Shown here: positions 9,733 through 17,777 of the stretch, piece by piece
How positions within the stretch are numbered: the stretch's first letter is position 1
Layout: each line of letters opens with the position of its first letter
IMG/VR virus record: IMGVR_UViG_3300022752_000213
Coordinates: 1-34,541 of that record
Length of the DNA stretch: 34,541 nucleotides
Direction: 5' to 3' (one strand)
Origin: a virus
The notes under the pieces: model-generated
Seen by the model: the letters and a program-made list of their open reading frames with translations, nothing else
Database searches by the model: none
What the model was told of the DNA's origin: nothing
Made by a program: the position numbers and the translations under genes

Positions 9733-9755
9733 AAGGCTCCCAGAACGGGAGCCTT
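9733..9755 (-). terminator. Intrinsic terminator of the capsid gene
   Basis: A perfect 9-bp stem, AAGGCTCCC with GGGAGCCTT, closes a 5-nt loop. On the minus strand it is followed by eight U residues. It begins 25 bp after the major capsid stop codon. It also has a short U-rich tail on the plus strand, so it could work both ways. Confidence 0.93.
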
Positions 9756-9780
9756 TCTTACTCAGATAGAGCTAGAAAAA

Positions 9781-11049
9781 TTAAGCAGTTTTAATATACT
9801 TAAGAACAGCCATCTTGCCTGGAGCTGAAGTGAAAAGAGCCTGATCAGAGTATGAACGTAATTCATAACCGTTAGCAGATTCCATTTCACGGAAGAACTT
9901 ACCAGGGAAGCCCGGACGCTCAAAAGTAATATCTGAAGAACCGATACGCTCAAGTTCACCAGGTGGGAAGATATAAGAAAAGCCTTCTTTTACAAAAAGA
10001 GAAGCGTGGATTTCAATCTTACCGTTCTGACCGTAGAAAACAAGAGACTTAGCTCCATTTTCCATTTTTTCAGAAGAATAAGAAGAATCATATTGACGCT
10101 TAGCAGCTTGATCAGTCATTAGCTTGTTCCAATGCTTAGGATTAACAAGACAAACAACGTCTTCTTCTGTAAGACCTTTTTCCATACAAAGAGCAATAGC
10201 TTCTTCTACTTTTTCAAAAGAGATGAAAGCTTTTGAAGCTTCAGAAGCACCAACTAGTATTGTGTTACCTTTGAAAAGATCGAACTCAGCAGCGTCGATA
10301 TTGAAGATTGTAGAAGTGTTTGTGATGATCTTATGAAGACCAGCAAACTCTTTATTGTAAGCACCCTTGAAATAAACAACGTCAGCAGCAGAGTTTTCAG
10401 AATCTGGATTACCAGAAACACCAGCTGGGATAAGATCTACTTCAACAGTTTGATCTTTAAGATTTGGCTTAACTACGTTACAAGTACCACGAAGAGTACC
10501 AGACTGAGAACGGATCTCAAGTGCAGCGTTCTTAGAACCAGACCAAATACCAGCAGCCCATTCAGAGGCACAGATAGTTAGGATATTATTAACAGAGTCA
10601 ACGATTGCAACTTTAGCAATACCAGACTGACCGTACATAAGTTGGATTTCCATACGGATCTGAGTTGACTTAAGCATGTTTTGAACAAGACGCTTAGTTT
10701 CCTGTTCGAAAGCAGCTTTAGAAGAGATAGAACGAGAAGCAGCACCTACTGAAATAGCAGATACTAGAACTAGCTCGTGACCTTTAACTTGAGCATCTCT
10801 GTTTGGAGAAGCTACAGCAGCGTTAAGTAGGAAAGCATCTCCAGCAGATCCACCATAAGTGAAACCATGCTCAAGACCAAGAACTACTGGCTGGTGATAA
10901 AGATTACCAAGAAGCTTTTCAGCAGCTGAGAACTCAGCAAGCTTAAGCATCTTCATCCCTTCTGGAACTAGATCTCTAATTTTTGATGCATACACTTCTT
11001 TAAAATGACCGTCAAGTGTAGAAACGGTGTTTGTTGATGAAATTGACAT
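9781..11049 (-). CDS. Major capsid protein
   Basis: The 422-residue protein follows directly after a scaffold-like gene, has its own upstream promoter candidates and is closed by a strong terminator, as expected for the most abundant virion protein. Its sequence shows the mixed alpha/beta composition of HK97-fold capsid proteins, with a helical N-terminal arm (about 1-60), stretches such as AIALCMEKGLTEEDVVCLVNPKHW near 285-310 and a late IEIHASLFVKEGFSYIFPPGE region. Codon use is more regular than in neighbouring small genes, with many GCA, AAG and CTT codons. The start has an AAAGGAAAAG ribosome binding site. No exact subfamily is recognised. Confidence 0.85.
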   Translation of the reverse strand: MSISSTNTVSTLDGHFKEVYASKIRDLVPEGMKMLKLAEFSAAEKLLGNLYHQPVVLGLEHGFTYGGSAGDAFLLNAAVASPNRDAQVKGHELVLVSAISVGAASRSISSKAAFEQETKRLVQNMLKSTQIRMEIQLMYGQSGIAKVAIVDSVNNILTICASEWAAGIWSGSKNAALEIRSQSGTLRGTCNVVKPNLKDQTVEVDLIPAGVSGNPDSENSAADVVYFKGAYNKEFAGLHKIITNTSTIFNIDAAEFDLFKGNTILVGASEASKAFISFEKVEEAIALCMEKGLTEEDVVCLVNPKHWNKLMTDQAAKRQYDSSYSSEKMENGAKSLVFYGQNGKIEIHASLFVKEGFSYIFPPGELERIGSSDITFERPGFPGKFFREMESANGYELRSYSDQALFTSAPGKMAVLKYIKTA

Positions 11050-11095
11050 TTCTTTTCCTTTTTTTGTTTAAGATAATTAAGTTGTTTATAACCAA

Positions 11096-11124
11096 GTTAT
11101 ATTCTTCCTAACTAGCTTGTCCAA
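11096..11124 (-). promoter_or_regulatory. Sigma70-like promoter upstream of the capsid gene
   Basis: On the minus strand, TTGGAC (11124-11119) and TATAAC (11101-11096) are separated by 17 bp. The predicted transcript start is about 40 bp before the capsid start codon. This would give the capsid gene host-type transcription in addition to the late-like motif further upstream. Confidence 0.5.
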
Positions 11125-11177
11125 AGTCCGTGGATATTTGGAGGCGTCGTATGTACTAAATACACTTACTTATAGAA

Positions 11178-11189
11178 TAAGGGTGTTTT
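11178..11189 (-). promoter_or_regulatory. Late-promoter-like motif, copy 2 (in a hairpin arm)
   Basis: On the minus strand this reads AAAAACACCCTTATTC, about 130 bp upstream of the capsid gene. It differs from the other copies in forming one arm of a long inverted repeat. Confidence 0.55.
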
Positions 11190-11221
11190 TTAAACAAATC
11201 AAATGTTTATACTAACACCCT
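11180..11221 (-). terminator. Long two-part hairpin between scaffold and capsid genes
   Basis: On the minus strand, AGGGTGTT pairs with AACACCCT and the inner TAAACA pairs with TGTTTA around a 7-nt loop. The hairpin starts 12 bp after the scaffold stop codon and is followed by UUAUUCUAU. It could act as a weak terminator or RNA-processing site that uncouples scaffold from capsid expression. The 3' arm is also the late-promoter-like motif. Confidence 0.55.
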
Positions 11222-11232
11222 AGTAATTTCAG

Positions 11233-12192
11233 TTATTTATTCTTGCCTAATGATTTAAAAAAGTCTCTCTGCTTAATTTTTTCACGCTTAACTTCTTCTT
11301 GTTTCTGCACAGAACCGGCTGTTGGTTTAACAGAAGCTGCTGTTTTAGTGTTAGAAGTATTCATAACGTTTAGTCTTTTAGCACGTAGTCTTTCTATGTT
11401 ACGCTGACCAATAAGCTGCTCAAGGATATCTTCTGGAGAATCGTCCATTAAACGACTCATTTCATCACGCCATTCTTTTTCAACTAGTGGCATAACGTCT
11501 TCTGCAGTTACATCTTCAAAGCCATTGTTGATAGCCCAAAGCATAGAATCTGCAATACGCTTTACAATGTGGCGAGATTTTGGCAGAGTTTTGTGAGAAT
11601 CTAGAGCTTGCTCAATTTCTGTCTCAATTTGTGCAGCAGCTTGATCTTTAAGTTTTTCAAATTGCTCAGAATCACGCTCTTCTTTAAGTTTACGAGCTTC
11701 TTCTCTTGCAGCCTGAAGTTCTGCTTGAATTTTTTCACGCTCAACCTGCTCTGGAGATTTTTTCATCTCTTCGATACGCTGTTGAATACGCATTTCAGCA
11801 AGTTGATCTGGATCAAGACCAAGCTCAGCTAAAACAGAAAATGGATCTTGCTTAAGACGACTAACTTCTGACTCATATAGCTTTTTAAGATTAGCAGCTT
11901 CTTGCATTGCTTGACGAGCAGCAGCAGAAAGCTGAAGTTCGTTTCTTAAAGCATTTTCATCGGAAAGATCAATCTTTTTATTAACAATTTTGCCATTAAC
12001 TTTTAATTGGAATTCTTTAATTAGGTTCTTGATTTCTTTTTCAGAAGCTCCACTTGCGATTGCATCTTCTACTGCACCCTGTAGTGCTTCATCTGGAGAT
12101 GCCTCTGAAGAAGCTTGCTCAGGCGAGCCTTCAATTACTTCTGATGGGATTTGCTCTTGTGCTTCAGCTGAAGCTTGTACTTGCTCTGACAT
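11233..12192 (-). CDS. Capsid scaffolding protein
   Basis: This 319-residue protein is strongly acidic at the N-terminus (Glu/Ser/Ala-rich to about residue 60) and then largely helical coiled coil, rich in Glu, Lys, Gln and Ala (about 85-205). It ends in a basic tail with KQRDFFKSLGKNK. This composition and its place between the portal cluster and the capsid gene are typical of phage scaffolds, which guide procapsid assembly and then leave or are cleaved. The LQLSAAARQAMQEAANLKK helix near 90-105 is commonly seen in such proteins. No protease gene is recognisable nearby. Confidence 0.85.
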   Translation of the reverse strand: MSEQVQASAEAQEQIPSEVIEGSPEQASSEASPDEALQGAVEDAIASGASEKEIKNLIKEFQLKVNGKIVNKKIDLSDENALRNELQLSAAARQAMQEAANLKKLYESEVSRLKQDPFSVLAELGLDPDQLAEMRIQQRIEEMKKSPEQVEREKIQAELQAAREEARKLKEERDSEQFEKLKDQAAAQIETEIEQALDSHKTLPKSRHIVKRIADSMLWAINNGFEDVTAEDVMPLVEKEWRDEMSRLMDDSPEDILEQLIGQRNIERLRAKRLNVMNTSNTKTAASVKPTAGSVQKQEEVKREKIKQRDFFKSLGKNK

Positions 12193-12256
12193 AAATTTCC
12201 TTTTTGGCTGTTTGTATGAGCCATAAAACGACTGTCCCTTTATTGGGATAAGTCTA

Positions 12257-12514
12257 TTAATTTACTTTTTTTCTTAATTTACTAAAACGAACTTTGCCAA
12301 ACTGCCTTCCTTCTAAGTTAGCTTTGTTTTTATCAGCAATAGCTTTTCTTTCTTCTGAGGGTGTTAATTCACTCCATGTTTTAGGAGTATCAGAGGAGAT
12401 GCGTTTAGCTGGACGACACTTAGCATCATCTTGACCTTTGTCTGACCCGCATTCGACATACTTACCGTTAACTTTCTTTTTCCATGATTCTTTAAACCAA
12501 CGTTTAAGACTCAT
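12257..12514 (-). CDS. Small basic head-cluster protein, 85 aa
   Basis: The protein is Lys/Arg rich with two Cys (CGSD and CRPA, about residues 22 and 32). It starts with SLKRWFKESWKKKV and ends with RFGK-type RFSKLRKKVN. The motif F-x-K-L-[KR]-x-K-V recurs in three other tiny proteins of the head cluster. It begins 11 bp inside the end of the HNH endonuclease gene. It may bind DNA or capsid; the role is unknown. The basic Cys-containing pattern recalls the 84-aa protein at 19773-20027. Confidence 0.75.
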   Translation of the reverse strand: MSLKRWFKESWKKKVNGKYVECGSDKGQDDAKCRPAKRISSDTPKTWSELTPSEERKAIADKNKANLEGRQFGKVRFSKLRKKVN

Positions 12515-13163
12515 CTATAGCCTCTTTAACATTAACTTTCCATTCCGGCTTAGTTTTTATAAATCTTTTAAAATTTCTATGATCTATTTTTAAATAGCGA
12601 GAAGCTTCTTTTATAGCATTAAAGTATAAACCATTAGGACCACTTACAGACTTTTCTCTATTATCTTCTGATTCAAAATTATCTTCAATAGATTCTGTCT
12701 TTAAACCCTTTATTACATCTGCAAATTCTTTAAAAGTAATATAGTCATTAGCATTTCTTCCCATATTAGCCGAAAAACAACATAATAAAATATTATCTTT
12801 ACTATAGCCTTTACTATTATCAATCCTATCAACAGAAGGCTGGAATGGATACTTTGCTTTTGTGCTAGGTTTCATTTCTATTCCATACCAATGACATTTT
12901 TTATTTTGTTTTTCAAATAACTCTAAAATATAATTTTCATCAAAATCTAAAGAATAATTATTTAATTTAGCTCTTTTTTTACAGTCAATAAATAATCTTT
13001 TATGCCAACTTCTAGCCGTACTTTTTTTAGCTTTATTTTTATATTTTAAAGCTTCTAAACTGCGACAACTTTTGCAAGTATACTTCTTTCCATCTAAATA
13101 ACACTTACTGTTATGAAATTCAGATAAAGGTTTTTCTAATTTACAAAAATTACATCTTTTCAT
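12504..13163 (-). CDS. HNH homing endonuclease
   Basis: The 219-residue protein opens with a zinc-ribbon pattern (C4-x2-C7 and C30-x2-C33), then an HNH-type nuclease core with CHWYG near 90, PSVDRIDNSKGY at 109-120, then SKDN and LLCC up to 129. The C-terminus (about 176-212) resembles a NUMOD1 helix-turn-helix module (FNAIKEASRYLKI-HRNFKRFI). It lies between two tiny head genes, overlapping both (ATGA at its start, 11 bp at its end), so it has entered the operon without leaving a gap. Codons are more AT-rich than in the portal and capsid genes, fitting a mobile gene. Confidence 0.9.
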   Translation of the reverse strand: MKRCNFCKLEKPLSEFHNSKCYLDGKKYTCKSCRSLEALKYKNKAKKSTARSWHKRLFIDCKKRAKLNNYSLDFDENYILELFEKQNKKCHWYGIEMKPSTKAKYPFQPSVDRIDNSKGYSKDNILLCCFSANMGRNANDYITFKEFADVIKGLKTESIEDNFESEDNREKSVSGPNGLYFNAIKEASRYLKIDHRNFKRFIKTKPEWKVNVKEAIDES

Positions 13164-13348
13164 TTAAAAGTTCCACCACGTTTTTTATATTCCTTAATTA
13201 ACCAAGCAGATCCATATGCTGAAGGCCAGTCATCTCCAAACTTTGCTTTAGCTTCAGACTTTATTTGAGAGTAAAGCTTTTGATTTGTAGGCACAGACCC
13301 ATCAGAAGTTTTACCTTGAACTTTCTTTTTAAGCTTTTCAAATGCCAT
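13160..13348 (-). CDS. Small head-cluster protein, 62 aa (DUF5872-like pattern)
   Basis: A 62-residue basic protein. The N-terminus AFEKLKKKVQGK carries the recurrent F-x-K-L-K-x-K-V motif, and the C-terminal half (KFGDDWPSAYGSAWLIKEYKKRGGTFK, a pattern of W-SAY-S--L-KEYK-RGG) resembles short phage and viral proteins grouped under DUF5872. It overlaps both neighbours (11 bp with the upstream 66-aa gene, ATGA with the HNH gene). The function is unknown; co-expression with portal and scaffold suggests a virion or assembly role. Confidence 0.75.
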   Translation of the reverse strand: MAFEKLKKKVQGKTSDGSVPTNQKLYSQIKSEAKAKFGDDWPSAYGSAWLIKEYKKRGGTFK

Positions 13349-13538
13349 TTTTCTTTTTCTTTAATTTTTCTGCTTCTTCTGTTGCTATTTCTGCTGCAGT
13401 TTTATTACCAATAATTCTATCCATTAATCCGCTAAATCTAGAAGGCTTAGTTTTTTCTTGTTCTTTTTCTTCTTCGCCTTCCCAGAACGGTTTATATCCT
13501 ACAGGTCTTCTAGCTTTTTTATTTGCTTCACTGCTCAT
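13338..13538 (-). CDS. Small charged head-cluster protein, 66 aa
   Basis: A 66-residue protein dominated by Lys and Glu, with KKARRPVGYKPFWEGEEE near the N-terminus and a helical C-terminus ending in Lys residues. No family is recognised. The start codon overlaps the stop of the DUF3008-like gene (ATGA), so it is translationally coupled. A role in head assembly is inferred from its location only. Confidence 0.68.
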   Translation of the reverse strand: MSSEANKKARRPVGYKPFWEGEEEKEQEKTKPSRFSGLMDRIIGNKTAAEIATEEAEKLKKKKNGI

Positions 13539-13705
13539 TTTTTCATTCCAACTTTTTCTTTAAGTTTAGCAAAACGTTTTTTGCCAACATTACCTTTTGT
13601 GAATTCTTTAGCAACTTTTGGCTCAATTCCAACTTTTTCAGCAAATTCAGGATTATTTTCAGCAGCTTTCATGAATTTAAATTGCTGCTTAGATTTAGCT
13701 GGCAT
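13535..13705 (-). CDS. Small DUF3008-like protein, 56 aa
   Basis: The chosen start at 13705 has a strong AAGGGGAAATAAT ribosome binding region and yields MPAKSKQQFKFMKAAENN, which matches the start of the DUF3008 family (MPAKSK-QQRFM). A longer reading with 13 extra residues from 13744 is possible but less likely. The C-terminus KKRFAKLKEKVGMKK carries the head-cluster F-x-K-L-K-x-K-V motif. The function of DUF3008 proteins is unknown. Confidence 0.75.
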   Translation of the reverse strand: MPAKSKQQFKFMKAAENNPEFAEKVGIEPKVAKEFTKGNVGKKRFAKLKEKVGMKK

Positions 13706-13706
13706 A

Positions 13707-13760
13707 TTATTTCCCCTTTTTTCCTTTACCTTTTTTTGTTCCACATGTACATTTAGCCAT
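13707..13760 (-). CDS. 17-residue Cys-x-Cys microprotein
   Basis: An ATG at 13760 overlaps the portal stop codon (TAATG) and has AAGGA 7 bp upstream. It opens a 17-codon frame, MAKCTCGTKKGKGKKGK, ending one base before the start of the DUF3008-like gene. Tight coupling on both sides and a good ribosome binding site argue that it is translated. The Cys-x-Cys pair plus a basic tail could bind metal or nucleic acid. It may alternatively be a coupling leader only. Confidence 0.5.
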   Translation of the reverse strand: MAKCTCGTKKGKGKKGK

Positions 13761-15910
13761 TATTGATTCCTTGCCATCATTTGTTCTGGTGTTGTTGGTT
13801 GTTCTGGTAAAATAGTTCCTTGACCTGCTGGTTGAGCTGGTGCAGGAAGAGGTCCCATATTTTCTTGTATAGCCACAGACTGAGCTTGAGGATTTTCAAG
13901 CAAAGGTGGAATTTGTTCTTGACCTTGTTGCATTGGTTGTTCTGGAGCTACTGTACCTGGAGCTGGAGGAGTTCCCATTGGAGGACCTAGTGGTTGCTCG
14001 CCTAACAAAGCAAGAATATTTGCAACATCAGGATTAGATAAGATATCAATGTGCTCTTGGATATGGGCAAGTGTTCGTTGAACAAGCTCCGCATCCATAC
14101 GTAAGTCAGGATCAGCGAGAACAGCCTTATGCTCTCTAATATGCAGTGAATGAGCATCAGTGAGTACAGCCACCACGGGAGTTGTACCGTCCACAAGCCG
14201 CTCTCTTTCAGCTCTAACAAGCAATAACTCCTTGTTTTGACCTTCAGTCATTGTCTCTAGTTTACCAGAATTAATAACTGAAATGTACTGTTCTGGTGTA
14301 GTAATAATACCCATCTGCATCATCTGTGATGCCATTTCTACTCGTCCTGCAGTCGTTTGAGCAAGAGCATTACCTGCGTCAACAATAACTCTAGTGATTG
14401 AAGAAAGATCGTCTGAAGTAAACTCTTTCATGTAAGTTACATTAGATTTACCAGCAATTGCTGCAACACGAGGAGTCTTTGCAAAAGTTTTAAGAAGCTC
14501 CACAACATTAGTTCCGACATCCTCAATCAATTGGATGTAAGATTGTTGTAGTCCAGAAATAAACTGTAGAGCTTGGGATTGAATTAATGCTAAAGCGTTA
14601 CCCGATTTAAGCTGAGACTCTGGATTACCTCGTGCGACAGAATTTACGCCTGATATAGTCTCCATCGATGACTCTAGCATTTTCAAAAAATTAAATATTT
14701 CAGCAGGAGTTTGTGTTAGATTTAAAGGTCTAGGAGGTTGAAACCCTGGATTACCTTGTATAAAATTAAGACCATCAGCCACTTGCTCCATCTGCACATC
14801 AGAGCCTCGCTCTACGTACACGTTTTGAACTCCAAAGGCATTTTGATTGGTCATTATTGTAGAATATAATGAGTTAACTGCATCCTGTATTGGAAGTAAA
14901 TCAAACATTGCTGTGTAACTAAATGGAGTACCTAAGATATCTCTACTGGCTATTCTAAAAATTGGAAGATTCTTGTAAACTAAAACTGTGTCTTCGAGAA
15001 CAATATCAGAATCTAGATAAAGAACATAACGTCCTTTAGGTAGTGACTCAGTTGGTTTGTGAAAAAATTCATAAACTGGAACATCGGTTGTTTCATCATA
15101 AGCCGACATTGTAATTCTAGTTGTATTTAGGTCGGACTTAGTTTTAAGTGCTTTAATTTGTTCAGAAAACTCTGGATATTTAGCAATTAAGTCAAACTTA
15201 TTTTTAAAGCTACGACAAAGTTGCCAATCGTGGTTACTATCAGATTTAGTTGGGTCAAAAACTACATCAAAAGGCGACATAACAGTAAAAACAATATCAC
15301 CGCTGTAGAGTGGAACTCCTGCTCTAAGTTCAACTTTCTCGCCATTTTCGTCAGTTTCAAATACAACATTTCCGTTTGTATCGTATAAAACTTCTCCACT
15401 TTCATCAACAAGTGGTTTATATTCTGGCTCAATGAAATCATATACTTCGCCAGTTGTAGCATTCCACTCCATTTTAATATAACCAGAAGCCATGACAATA
15501 GCATATTCCACTGCTCTCTTAAGATCTTGTTCAAGCCTTTTATCCCTCATGTAATATTCTAAAAGACCATTGGCTAAGTTTGTTTGAATTTGAGATTTAA
15601 CATCAGTGTTAACTGAACGAGCTTGGAAAGAAGGTCTAGTTGCTGTAACCATTGTCAAAATGTGACTAGCAATGTTACCATAGTGGTTCATTGGTAGATT
15701 TACAAGTTCGCCTGTCTCTCCACCGAAAGTTATAGCATGTCCGCCTTCATAAAAAAAGCCATAATAAGCTTGCCAACTACGCTTAATCTTATCTAAATAG
15801 TCAGTTGAAATTAAGCTATTAAACCAAGCATCGGATTTCTTTTGCAGATATAAAACTAGCGTTTCTTCGTCGCTTGCTGCAAAATACTCGTCCTTGTCAA
15901 AATAAGCCAT
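13760..15910 (-). CDS. Portal protein
   Basis: The 716-residue protein lies directly after the terminase and before the head-assembly genes. It has the long helical N-terminal portion of podovirus-type portals (YLDKIKRSWQAYYGFFYEGG near 38-57, then NHYGNIASHILTMVTATRP), a central wing region with DVVFDPTKSDSNHDW near 215, and conserved NQNAFGVQN and SGVNSVARGNP stretches (about 345 and 420). The last 80 residues are Pro/Gln rich and probably disordered. The length is close to that of P22-type portals. It forms the dodecameric ring through which DNA enters and leaves the head. Confidence 0.87.
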   Translation of the reverse strand: MAYFDKDEYFAASDEETLVLYLQKKSDAWFNSLISTDYLDKIKRSWQAYYGFFYEGGHAITFGGETGELVNLPMNHYGNIASHILTMVTATRPSFQARSVNTDVKSQIQTNLANGLLEYYMRDKRLEQDLKRAVEYAIVMASGYIKMEWNATTGEVYDFIEPEYKPLVDESGEVLYDTNGNVVFETDENGEKVELRAGVPLYSGDIVFTVMSPFDVVFDPTKSDSNHDWQLCRSFKNKFDLIAKYPEFSEQIKALKTKSDLNTTRITMSAYDETTDVPVYEFFHKPTESLPKGRYVLYLDSDIVLEDTVLVYKNLPIFRIASRDILGTPFSYTAMFDLLPIQDAVNSLYSTIMTNQNAFGVQNVYVERGSDVQMEQVADGLNFIQGNPGFQPPRPLNLTQTPAEIFNFLKMLESSMETISGVNSVARGNPESQLKSGNALALIQSQALQFISGLQQSYIQLIEDVGTNVVELLKTFAKTPRVAAIAGKSNVTYMKEFTSDDLSSITRVIVDAGNALAQTTAGRVEMASQMMQMGIITTPEQYISVINSGKLETMTEGQNKELLLVRAERERLVDGTTPVVAVLTDAHSLHIREHKAVLADPDLRMDAELVQRTLAHIQEHIDILSNPDVANILALLGEQPLGPPMGTPPAPGTVAPEQPMQQGQEQIPPLLENPQAQSVAIQENMGPLPAPAQPAGQGTILPEQPTTPEQMMARNQ

Positions 15911-15936
15911 GCTAATTCCTTTAAATTTCTAATATC

Positions 15937-15948
15937 TAAGGGTGTTTT
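15937..15948 (-). promoter_or_regulatory. Late-promoter-like motif, copy 3
   Basis: On the minus strand this reads AAAACACCCTTAGATATTAG, 27 bp upstream of the portal start codon and its AAAGGAA ribosome binding site. It shares the core CACCCTTA with the other copies. Confidence 0.55.
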
Positions 15949-15960
15949 ACTATATAAACG

Positions 15961-17427
15961 CTACTTACCTTGCTTTCTATTCCAAGCAAAGCTTTTTAAC
16001 CATGATTTTGCGGAGTTATCCTCAACTTCCGCTTTTATGTTAGACTTAAATACTTGAGAACCCGATATCTGTCCATACCCAATTGGATAAGGATTTTTGC
16101 TTTTTATAATATTACGGTGTAGGTAAATAATGGCAGCAAGTGCATCTGCGTGACCACCTTTAATTTGACCAGATGGAGAGTCTTTTAATTTTAAGAAATT
16201 AGTTCTAGTTTTGTTCCATCTAGCAAACTTCATGTGGTATAAAGTATGTGTACATCTAGGGTGGATAACCACTTTATGTTGAGATAAAGCCACATCTAAT
16301 GCGTTAATAGCAGCCTCTCTATTATCTTTTCTTGTTGGAATAAATGTTATTCCATGATCTCTTTGTAAGTCAGTTAACATAATTAAATTGTTATTATCTG
16401 CAACTCTTAGATAAGGAGGAATTATACTTTGGTCTATGGAGTTTTTCCACAATTCTCCTTCTTTTTTTCTAATTGCTTCAGCTACAGCTTTTGTATTTAC
16501 TTCCTTTCCAAAAATTAATTCATCTTCAATTACTGTGGTAGCATTTAGATAATCATAATATCCAAACACAACTGCTGTTAGATCTGATCCCCCAATATCC
16601 ATAGAAACATATGAATCATAGAATACTGGTCTTTCATAATTACTTCTAACAACTACCTTTTCTACTTCAGAACTAAAGGATGGAAGAATTGAAGTATCTG
16701 CACTTCTAACAATTTCACACATATACTCACGACGAAACCCCGAATCTTTTTCTCCATCTGGGTAATCATCCAAAGCGTCTTTAATAATAGCTTCTGTAAA
16801 CTGTGGGTTATCGAAGATTGTAAATACTCTTATACGACCTTCAGCTTGATACTTTAAAGCCCAGTCTTGGATAAACTCATGATCTTCATATCTAGATGGA
16901 GTAGATACAAGTATTGTTCTACCTTGCGTTAACTTAGTAGTTGGTGCAAGAACAGAACGCACTGCATAAGTTAAATCATCACAGAAACCAGCCTCGTCTA
17001 CTATATTTAAGCTGGAGTTACCACCTCGAATATTTTCAATATTACCATTATCCGAACCTGCCATTTGCAATTCACTACCATTTGGAAACTTATATAGTAA
17101 ATCTGCCGCCATAAATACTGGACGTAGGTGCTTTGGACAATCTTCAAGAATTGTCTTCATAATTGGAAGGATATTTTTCTTAGCTGATTTTTGTTTTGGA
17201 AATACGTACTTAACAATAGAGTCTGGGTTTTGTAAACAAGCTTCTATCGCCATTGTTAATGCAAGATAACTTTTACCCAAACGTCTAGCACACATAACAA
17301 CACTAATCTTGCTCTTATCTTCTACAATGCCTTTTTTAATTATCTTTTGTGGTTCTGTAAGTTTCCAGTCTAGAACACCGGCATCCCACAAAGCTTCAAT
17401 GGCTTGTTCTCTACTTACGGTGCTCAT
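15961..17427 (-). CDS. terL: Terminase large subunit
   Basis: This is the 488-residue DNA-packaging motor. The ATPase domain has a Walker A-like CARRLGKSY at 46-54, Walker B LNIVDEAG at 140-147 and the coupling motif STPS at 175-178. The RNase H-like nuclease domain shows MDIGGSD at 276-282 and GGHADALAAI near 424-433, giving the expected catalytic Asp residues. The gene overlaps the small-subunit candidate by 4 bp and precedes the portal, the classical phage order. The protein cuts concatemers and pumps DNA into the procapsid. Confidence 0.95.
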   Translation of the reverse strand: MSTVSREQAIEALWDAGVLDWKLTEPQKIIKKGIVEDKSKISVVMCARRLGKSYLALTMAIEACLQNPDSIVKYVFPKQKSAKKNILPIMKTILEDCPKHLRPVFMAADLLYKFPNGSELQMAGSDNGNIENIRGGNSSLNIVDEAGFCDDLTYAVRSVLAPTTKLTQGRTILVSTPSRYEDHEFIQDWALKYQAEGRIRVFTIFDNPQFTEAIIKDALDDYPDGEKDSGFRREYMCEIVRSADTSILPSFSSEVEKVVVRSNYERPVFYDSYVSMDIGGSDLTAVVFGYYDYLNATTVIEDELIFGKEVNTKAVAEAIRKKEGELWKNSIDQSIIPPYLRVADNNNLIMLTDLQRDHGITFIPTRKDNREAAINALDVALSQHKVVIHPRCTHTLYHMKFARWNKTRTNFLKLKDSPSGQIKGGHADALAAIIYLHRNIIKSKNPYPIGYGQISGSQVFKSNIKAEVEDNSAKSWLKSFAWNRKQGK

Positions 17428-17768
17428 CTTTTTTCCACAATGCTAAGAAGCTCCGCAACTGACTTCTTACCTTTCTTACTATCTTTCTTATCTTCTACTG
17501 GACGACCTTGAGCTAAAAGTAAATTTTTATGCAATATATCCAAGACCTTAACATCTTCTAAAGTTAAAATGCCATTATCACTAGCTACTTTAAGTTTATG
17601 TATTTCGTTGGCACAAATTGCTTCGCATTCTGAAATGTGCGAGGTTTTTTCTAGCAAGTCATTTTCTTTGAGAATAGATTGAGCTTTAGCAAGTTCTATT
17701 TCAAGATCAGCTATTTTTTTCTTAAGCTGTTTAATTTCTAAACTATCTAACTCAGAGTATATACTCAT
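17424..17768 (-). CDS. Terminase small subunit candidate
   Basis: The 114-residue protein is helical, with a coiled-coil N-terminus (about 12-45) followed by a conserved-looking pair of helices (EAICANEIHKLK and LTLEDVKVLDILHKNLLLAQG, about 48-91) and a Lys-rich tail. This middle pattern is common in short proteins encoded directly upstream of phage large terminases. It overlaps that gene by 4 bp (ATGA). It probably recognises the packaging site, though no clear helix-turn-helix is visible. Confidence 0.7.
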   Translation of the reverse strand: MSIYSELDSLEIKQLKKKIADLEIELAKAQSILKENDLLEKTSHISECEAICANEIHKLKVASDNGILTLEDVKVLDILHKNLLLAQGRPVEDKKDSKKGKKSVAELLSIVEKR

Positions 17769-17777
17769 AATTATGCC

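Noticed and set aside
13342-13766. Three overlapping plus-strand frames rich in Phe and Ser
   Set aside because: They are antisense shadows of Lys-rich small head genes; they lack ribosome binding sites, and their composition is explained by the Lys codons of the opposite strand.
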